Part shown: positions 7,685 to 12,120 of the stretch, piece after piece
Layout: each line of letters begins with the position of its first letter
Numbering within the stretch: the stretch's first letter is position 1
NCBI GenBank assembly: GCA_028822125.1
Contig: JAPKEK010000023.1
Span: 1 to 12,120 of the forward strand
DNA length: 12,120 nucleotides
Direction of reading: 5' to 3'
Origin: Pseudomonadales bacterium
GTDB lineage: Bacteria > Pseudomonadota > Gammaproteobacteria > Pseudomonadales > Azotimanducaceae
The notes under the pieces: generated by a model
The model's input: the letters and a program-made list of their open reading frames with translations, nothing else
Told to the model about the DNA's origin: nothing
Databases searched by the model: none
Position numbers and translations under genes: made by a program

Positions 7685-8221
7685 CTAACGAGCACTAATC
7701 GCAGGTGCGTTGAGCCGGACAAGTCGATCTATTCGGCGAACCGCCTCCAAGATCCAGGTAAACGTCATGGCACCAATACCCAGAGGCAAAAACAGGCGAC
7801 TGACCCAGACCGATAAAAACCCGTCACCAGATTCCCATACTTCACGGATGTACAAACTTTCAAGAGCAGCATTGCCAGTCTCGATTGTTATCCACGCGGA
7901 TAGCAGGACCACAAATAGTACCGCCACAGTATCAATCAATTGAGCCCATAAAGGCGACAGTGAACGAGTAAACAGCTCCACGGAAATATGGGCATTCCTG
8001 TGGGTGACATAAGCAAGCGGGAGAAACGTCACCGCCACCATGTCATAGACCGATACAATTTCCGTGACGCCACCCAGGGGCTCTCCCAGGACGTGCCGGG
8101 AAAAAATACCGGCAACAATATGCAGCATCATAGCAACAACGAACAGGCTTGCCAGAACGCACAGAGCTGTGCTCAGGGCACCGTCAATTCTGACAAATAC
8201 CTGGTATAGCTTGGTTTTCAT
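7685..8221 (-). CDS. dctQ: TRAP transporter small permease (DctQ type)
   Basis: A 178-residue inner-membrane protein with four predicted helices at about residues 16-39, 51-72, 93-114 and 138-160, the standard DctQ layout and size. The conserved region between helices 2 and 3, YVTHRNAHISVELF (71-84), carries the family's R-x-x-H-I-x-V pattern. DctQ forms the membrane complex with DctM and is needed for transport, probably as a scaffold. The ATG at 8221 is preceded by AGGAG eight bases upstream. It lies 77 bp after dctP, with a stem-loop in the gap, and is followed by dctM after 112 bp. Confidence 0.92.
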   Translation of the reverse strand: MKTKLYQVFVRIDGALSTALCVLASLFVVAMMLHIVAGIFSRHVLGEPLGGVTEIVSVYDMVAVTFLPLAYVTHRNAHISVELFTRSLSPLWAQLIDTVAVLFVVLLSAWITIETGNAALESLYIREVWESGDGFLSVWVSRLFLPLGIGAMTFTWILEAVRRIDRLVRLNAPAISAR

Positions 8222-8256
8222 TTACCCGGCTCCTGTATCAAAGTTGTATCGACTAC

Positions 8257-8298
8257 AGCGTGTCAGATTAAAGCAATTTTTTGCCGATGCCACACGCT
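8257..8298 (-). promoter_or_regulatory. Stem-loop between dctP and dctQ
   Basis: Read on the minus strand, AGCGTGT begins immediately after the dctP stop (8298-8292) and pairs with ACACGCT (8263-8257). Between them a smaller GCAA-AAAA-TTGC hairpin can form. No T-tract follows the outer stem, so full termination is unlikely. Intercistronic hairpins after a binding-protein gene often protect its mRNA and raise its dose relative to the permease genes; that role is inferred here. CTACAGCGT also occurs as a direct repeat at 8253-8261 and 8299-8307. Confidence 0.4.
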
Positions 8299-9471
8299 CT
8301 ACAGCGTCAATGGGTCAATTTTCTGATAAATATGAGTATTGAGTAAGTCTGTGTATTCCTCAACAGCAGCAGTTAGCTCATCCTGATCAAGGCTGTCGGC
8401 TGACATAATCCTATGTAAACCAGAACCTGCAATTATCTTGCGCCACTTCTCAATATTCTCAACCAAGCTAGCAGAAATCTTCTCTGGTTGCCTGGCACCG
8501 AGTGAGCGGGAGATCTGGTTCACCTGTGCAACCTCCTGCTCACGGAACTCAAGCCAGAAGTCGTTTATATCTTTGGAGCCAAGAACGACGGGAATATCGT
8601 TCTGTCTTGCCAACATGGTCGCCCGAATGGCATCAGCGACATACTGCTGGATCACTATACGCGCTGACAGCCCCGCCTGGGCTTGCCACAACCGGGTTTT
8701 CTGAACGCCACTGAGATCATCCCAGGTATCGCGATTGATCACCATGGTAGCAAAACTGAACGCGCCTACATTGTATCGATAGACATAGTTAACATCGTCA
8801 ATAATAGGTAACGATTTTAACCAGGCAATGGGTCCCACAATACAGTCAACCAACCCTCTGGATAGCCCTTCGATCATATCGTTGATGGATAGGCTGACAG
8901 GAATTCCTCCCAGCGCCCTTACCCACCGCCTGTTTGCACCAATTGCCCTGAATTTCTTGCCTTTAATATGTGCCAGTGCCGTTACTTTGCTTTTACACAA
9001 CATACTGTAGGAGCCCGCCGCTGCACCGGATAAATACAAGGTATTCTTATTGGCGAAATCCGCGCTGCAACTGGGACAGTCCCTTAATATGGTTTCAGTG
9101 GTTGCGGCGTTGATGACAAGCTCGCTTCGCCCCAGATACATAAGATCATTCATAATCACAGCATGCTTCAAGTAACTCCGCGAATAAGAGGTGATGACTT
9201 CACCGGCATCAACTATACCGGCGCCAATGGAGACCAGGGAGGTCCGTGAATCAAATAATTGTGAGCCAGGTACCAGTTTAATATCGACCGTGCCAGCCAG
9301 TTCTTCAATCATGGGCCGAACGCCGTACACATTGGTCGCATTGTCAGGCGCGGCCGTATTGCCGTATACAATTTCCTGTGCCCATGCCGCCGAGGAAAAC
9401 AAAAACAATAGCAGAACGGCCAGCAAGTGATAACAGGCTATCTGCAAGAATTGTATTAATTGTTTTGCCAT
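8299..9471 (-). CDS. dctP: TRAP transporter solute-binding protein (DctP type)
   Basis: A 390-residue periplasmic receptor for the DctQM permease. The N-terminus is a signal peptide: a hydrophobic run (about 14-28) ending SSAAWA, with cleavage likely after A31, before QEIVYG. The family's ligand-site block is visible as IKGKKFRAIGANRRWVRALG (169-188), with R175 in the place of the carboxylate-binding arginine, followed by PVSLSINDMIEGLSRGLVDC (191-210). This arginine argues for an organic acid ligand. At 390 residues it is somewhat longer than the usual 330-350, with an extended middle region (about 128-160) holding DCPSCS; C131, C135, C159 and C210 could form disulfides. I chose the ATG at 9471 (AGG eight bases upstream) over a GTG at 9480, which has no SD. 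The protein is divergent from characterised DctPs and the ligand cannot be named. Confidence 0.88.
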   Translation of the reverse strand: MAKQLIQFLQIACYHLLAVLLLFLFSSAAWAQEIVYGNTAAPDNATNVYGVRPMIEELAGTVDIKLVPGSQLFDSRTSLVSIGAGIVDAGEVITSYSRSYLKHAVIMNDLMYLGRSELVINAATTETILRDCPSCSADFANKNTLYLSGAAAGSYSMLCKSKVTALAHIKGKKFRAIGANRRWVRALGGIPVSLSINDMIEGLSRGLVDCIVGPIAWLKSLPIIDDVNYVYRYNVGAFSFATMVINRDTWDDLSGVQKTRLWQAQAGLSARIVIQQYVADAIRATMLARQNDIPVVLGSKDINDFWLEFREQEVAQVNQISRSLGARQPEKISASLVENIEKWRKIIAGSGLHRIMSADSLDQDELTAAVEEYTDLLNTHIYQKIDPLTL

Positions 9472-9519
9472 AACCGGCACCTGTCTGAACGACCCCTATA
9501 ACCTGAGCCTGGTTAACTG

Positions 9520-9548
9520 TGTATCGCAGTTGCAATTATCTCTATCAA
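9520..9548 (-). promoter_or_regulatory. Candidate promoter upstream of dctP
   Basis: On the minus strand TTGATA (9548-9543) and GATACA (9525-9520) are separated by 17 bases, about 50 bp before the dctP ATG. The -35 matches the sigma-70 consensus at five of six positions but the -10 only at three. It would give the transporter its own transcript in the 168-bp gap after the dioxygenase gene. Support is weak. Confidence 0.22.
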
Positions 9549-9639
9549 GCCCGGTTTTGAATCACCGCCACCAACTCGTGACCTCGCTATTGTAACTACC
9601 ACACTATCATTCACTGGAATTGAATCTGGCAAACCGAGA

Positions 9640-10467
9640 CTAAGCCTTCCAGATACAGGGCAGAGCCGGCTCATTGTCCAGTGGTTTCCCAGGCGCGGCT
9701 GAAATCTGGTCCTGGGTCACAGTCGGATCAGCCCCCTCATGCGGATGCCAGATGGCATCGTCCCCCAGCCAGCGGGTAGACAGGGCAGCCCGACGTTTAG
9801 TCAGAGAAGCATTGCCAGGCGCCCAATGTAATATCCATGCAGAAAAGAGAATCCCGTCTCCCGGCGCGACATCAAAGCCAATGATATCGTAGGCTGAGCG
9901 ATTTTCCTCGATGGGCGGTACCGGCTCGCCCTTCGCTGCCTGAGTCCAGGTAACATTCGGATTGCCCTTGGTGCCAAAAACTTCCGGCATATAGTACTTG
10001 CGGGTCAGATGCGAGCCGCGAACAAATTCAAGGGAACTTTCTGCCACGGAAGCATCAGTCAGGGCGACCCAGATAGAACAGATCTGCTTGCCCAGAAATG
10101 GCCAGTAAGGGACATCCTGATGCCAGGGCGTTACTGCAGAGGTACCCGGTTCCTTGACTAAAAGGTGATCAAAGTAAAACCGCGCTGTCGAACTCTGCAT
10201 GGCCTGTGCTGCAAGCTGAGCACATCCAGACTGGTAGATATAAGCCTTGATTTCCTCATTATGCTGCCACAGGTATCGATCCGTAAACATCCTGTTTTGC
10301 GGGTTGCCTGGGCTGCCATCATTGGCCCATCTGCTCGGATGATCCAGTTGGTTTTGGACCACTTTATTCATGCGCTCCACCCAATCCGGGTCAACGGCAT
10401 TTTTTATCAAAATTGCGCCGTTGGCTTTAAATTCAGTGATCTGGCTATCGGTCAGTTGTGTTGTCAT
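9640..10467 (-). CDS. Phytanoyl-CoA dioxygenase (PhyH) family 2-oxoglutarate/Fe(II) oxygenase
   Basis: A 275-residue cytoplasmic hydroxylase of the PhyH family, which couples decarboxylation of 2-oxoglutarate to hydroxylation of a substrate. The iron facial triad is H116 and D118 (PWHQD) plus H214 (WILHWAPGN). R225, eleven residues after H214, is placed to bind the 2-oxoglutarate carboxylate as in human PHYH. The N-terminus (QITEFKANGAILIKNAV) and SSLEFVRGSHL (144-154) are also typical. Relatives act on varied small molecules including ectoine and phosphonates, so the family name does not give the substrate. Only a weak ribosome binding site is seen before the ATG at 10467. It stands between tetR and the TRAP genes on the same strand, with a 337-bp gap upstream and 168 bp downstream, and probably modifies the imported compound (inference). 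Confidence 0.92.
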   Translation of the reverse strand: MTTQLTDSQITEFKANGAILIKNAVDPDWVERMNKVVQNQLDHPSRWANDGSPGNPQNRMFTDRYLWQHNEEIKAYIYQSGCAQLAAQAMQSSTARFYFDHLLVKEPGTSAVTPWHQDVPYWPFLGKQICSIWVALTDASVAESSLEFVRGSHLTRKYYMPEVFGTKGNPNVTWTQAAKGEPVPPIEENRSAYDIIGFDVAPGDGILFSAWILHWAPGNASLTKRRAALSTRWLGDDAIWHPHEGADPTVTQDQISAAPGKPLDNEPALPCIWKA

Positions 10468-10804
10468 AAGATTACTATCGTTCAGGTTGCCTTCCGTTTG
10501 CTTTCCAACGGAGTTCTACAAATAATAAACCACATCTTTCTAACTTATGAAACAATTTTGCTTGGATTTGGTCGCGCGGGCAGCCTGATCGCCTACCTTG
10601 TGACCTATCTCAGGTTGCAGCCTGTATACGGCTTTTTGCGAGCTGATCTGCACCGATAAGAGTTTTCATGTGGCAGGTACATCATATGGATAGGCGGTAT
10701 AGCGCATAACCTTTTTTTGCACCTGGAGATACCGACAAACAAATTTTAAGGTCTAACGAGCGTAATGATTCCAGCCAGGACAACGACCGTCTGGGTTCGA
10801 CCTC
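10468..10804 (-). other. 337-bp gap between tetR and the PhyH-family gene
   Basis: This gap should hold the promoter of the PhyH-family gene. The stretch 10490-10560 is AT-rich (minus strand: GGTTTATTATTTG, TTGTTTCATAAG), but no -35/-10 pair is good enough to call. Several short open frames exist, for example one ending KSKQNCFIS before a TAG on the minus strand; none has a convincing start plus SD or a recognisable product. No hairpin with a T-tract was seen after tetR. Confidence 0.3.
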
Positions 10805-11410
10805 TTAGGGTGCCTCGCGGCGCCGCTCCAGACCGGCTAGAAAGACGCCAACGAAAGGCCTGACCCGAGCCTCGAATTCCTCAAGCGTCCCCGAGCTGCC
10901 TTTAAGCCCTGCCACACAAAAAATAAGCATTTCAGCGGTGCTTCGAGAAGATAGTGGCGCCGTCTGCAAATCCAAAGTACCAGCGTCATCGGCTGATTGC
11001 AGAGCGGTCGCAAGCAGATGCTCGAAGCGTGAATTCGAAGCCGCAACAATGTCTCCACAGCGCCGGCTATATTCGTCATGGAGTTCACTGCGGTGAGCTG
11101 AGCGAGTTGACCTCGACGGAAAGGGCTGATGTCGTGCAAGTAATGCCTCGGTAATACGTTGCCTGAGTCTGATAGTGTCCTGACTCAGCCAAGCCTCGGC
11201 TTGTTCCAAGGCACGTTCATGCACTGCCATCGAGACCTGCCGAAACACTGCCGCCTTGTTCTCAAAGTAGGAATACAGTGAAGCCCGCGAGATCCCCAGC
11301 ATGGCAGCGATATCTTCCATCGAAGTCTTTCGATAGCCGTACTGTTCGAAGACCTGGGCCGCCGCATCAAGAATAGCTTCTTTTTTGCCAGATTCAGTCG
11401 CCCTATCCAT
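10805..11410 (-). CDS. TetR-family transcriptional regulator
   Basis: A 201-residue one-component repressor. The N-terminal DNA-binding domain is clear: AILDAAAQVFEQYGYRKTSM (12-31) leads into the helix-turn-helix EDIAAMLGISRASLYSYFENK (32-52), matching the TetR_N pattern. The C-terminal part (about 65-201) is the variable helical ligand-binding and dimerisation region, and gives no hint of ligand. The ATG at 11410 is preferred, with GGGAGG twelve bases upstream; a TTG at 11419 would place that SD too close. It heads the minus-strand array and is oriented toward the PhyH-TRAP genes. A 12-bp-arm inverted repeat lies about 130-170 bp upstream and may be its own operator, so self-control plus control of the array is likely. 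Sampled lines are about 57-58% GC against about 50% in dctM, a mild difference. Confidence 0.93.
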   Translation of the reverse strand: MDRATESGKKEAILDAAAQVFEQYGYRKTSMEDIAAMLGISRASLYSYFENKAAVFRQVSMAVHERALEQAEAWLSQDTIRLRQRITEALLARHQPFPSRSTRSAHRSELHDEYSRRCGDIVAASNSRFEHLLATALQSADDAGTLDLQTAPLSSRSTAEMLIFCVAGLKGSSGTLEEFEARVRPFVGVFLAGLERRREAP

Positions 11411-11524
11411 AGCTTGCAAGAGCCTCCCGGCCAGTTAGCGTTGTCTGGAGAGTTCCGAATCCAATACTCACACCTACGTCACAGGGAGGCATCGTTTTAT
11501 TTCGTAACTACCATTTTCGGATCA

Positions 11525-11530
11525 TGTCAA
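11525..11530 (-). promoter_or_regulatory. Possible -35 element for tetR
   Basis: A perfect TTGACA lies on the minus strand at 11530-11525. The matching -10 about 17-18 bases downstream (TTACGA or TACGAA) is poor, so only the -35 is noteworthy. It is also the same hexamer as in the neighbouring inverted repeat, so it may instead be an extra operator half-site. Confidence 0.25.
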
Positions 11531-11541
11531 CGATAGCACTG

Positions 11542-11579
11542 AACCAATTGACAAAATAGACCTAAAATGTCAATTAGTT
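11542..11579. promoter_or_regulatory. Long inverted repeat upstream of tetR, candidate operator
   Basis: AACCAATTGACA (11542-11553) and TGTCAATTAGTT (11568-11579) are inverted copies matching at 11 of 12 positions, around a 14-base spacer. The inner eight bases are perfect and include TTGACA on both strands. A further AACCAATT at 11591-11598 repeats the outer part. Such an arrangement in front of a regulator gene is typical of an autoregulatory operator. Which protein binds is an inference. Confidence 0.5.
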
Positions 11580-11628
11580 AAGATACGCATAACCAATTCG
11601 TTCATCGCTTGGTCGATAAAGCACTTGA

Positions 11629-11949
11629 ATGTGCAGAGAGCTGGCTTTTAGGTTTCCTGGGTTCGACCGTGATGACTGGCTAACATCCAACATAATACTG
11701 CCTGCTCGAACTCTGCTCGAGCAGATCAATCAATTAAGTGGCGCCCGCCGGGTACAAGCAATCCAGAGCCTGAATAAGCTTGGCTTAAGAGGGCTCCATA
11801 GGCATCCGAGCTTCGCAAATGAGGTGGATTACTGTAATCTGGCCGAATCCACATTAAGCGCTAATGCTGGTATAAAAAGGGCTCGGAAAAACTGCTGGCC
11901 AGAAATTGCCATCTGTAGACGGTGCCTGCAGCCCTCGAATACCGGGTAA
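11629..11949 (+). CDS. Unrecognised 106-residue open reading frame
   Basis: I do not recognise this frame. It starts ATG right after an in-frame TGA, has no visible SD, and encodes MCRELAFRFPGFDRDDW..., a plausible helical middle (LLEQINQLSGARRVQAIQSL, about 30-49), HRHPSF (57-62) and a cysteine-rich, basic tail. Its first 60 bases overlap another open frame (LVDKALECAESWLLGF, about 11609-11656), so the N-terminus may be wrong or the gene may be a frameshifted remnant. It is the only long open frame right of tetR and is divergent from it. It could be a small hypothetical gene, a decayed gene or chance. Confidence 0.3.
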   Translation: MCRELAFRFPGFDRDDWLTSNIILPARTLLEQINQLSGARRVQAIQSLNKLGLRGLHRHPSFANEVDYCNLAESTLSANAGIKRARKNCWPEIAICRRCLQPSNTG

Positions 11950-12120
11950 TTAAGCAAGCCAGAAAATAACCAAAAGCTTATAAATATCTGCCGGGGACAA
12001 ATACGTACTTCGTCAAAGTTTGAATGTGGCTGAATCCAGTTCTTTTATGGTATTTAAGTCAGCCTGGCTGAAATCAAAATAGGAAATTCTCTAGAATTAA
12101 AAGATATTCCTCCTGGAACC
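11950..12120. other. Window end, no gene called
   Basis: This AT-rich 171-bp tail has no complete gene on either strand. A + strand frame opens after the TAA at 12055-12057 and runs off the window (VSLAEIKIGNSLELKDIPPG), without a start codon. It might be the beginning or a fragment of a gene outside the window. Confidence 0.3.

Noticed and set aside
10165..10659. 164-codon + strand frame overlapping the start of the PhyH-family gene
   Set aside because: Most of it is antisense to a clearly real gene, and the part in the gap (about 10468-10659) has no recognisable family or SD.
12058..12120. Terminal frame AEIKIGNSLELKDIPPGT resembling a ribosomal protein L2 segment
   Set aside because: The match is about 17 residues by eye, a stop lies just upstream with no start codon, and L2 would be out of context here. 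Reading beyond the window would settle it.

Overview
The window looks like an accessory catabolic region of a Gram-negative bacterium. GC is roughly 50%, there is a DctPQM-type TRAP transporter with a signal-peptide binding protein, and most starts have AGGAG-like ribosome binding sites. A marine-type gammaproteobacterium fits the gene style, but nothing here fixes the taxon. No rRNA, tRNA, CRISPR array, transposase or phage gene was seen.

Layout. On the + strand, positions 2-1561 hold the C-terminal two thirds of a carotenoid oxygenase (RPE65/lignostilbene dioxygenase) family enzyme. It is followed by a small four-helix membrane protein of the hydroxylaminobenzene mutase / styrene-oxide isomerase family. 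These meet, tail to tail across two small hairpins, a long array of minus-strand genes. In transcription order that array is: TetR-family regulator (11410-10805), phytanoyl-CoA dioxygenase family protein (10467-9640), TRAP DctP (9471-8299), DctQ (8221-7685), a possible 35-residue small ORF (7684-7577), DctM (7572-6265), a group II PLP-dependent decarboxylase broken by a frameshift (6207-4698), a dihydroorotate/dihydropyrimidine dehydrogenase-like flavoprotein (4456-3389), a DUF6282-like metal-dependent hydrolase (3082-2150) and a one-domain cupin (2073-1702). To the right of tetR lies a sparse region with a 12-bp-arm inverted repeat, likely operator DNA, and one unrecognised 106-codon frame.

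How the genes may work together (inference). The TRAP system would import an organic anion. The 2-oxoglutarate/Fe(II) hydroxylase, PLP decarboxylase, flavin ring reductase, amidohydrolase-like enzyme and cupin are soluble steps that could degrade it. A flavin reductase beside a metallohydrolase recalls reductive pyrimidine or hydantoin breakdown, but no PreT-like electron-transfer partner is present and I do not recognise this gene combination as a known pathway. The TetR protein is the obvious regulator.

The most striking observation is the decarboxylase lesion. Both halves are intact and highly conserved, and adding back one copy of an 8-bp unit (5881-5888) restores a full 505-residue enzyme. 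The lesion therefore looks like the recent loss of one unit of an 8-bp tandem duplication, or a collapse in sequencing or assembly.
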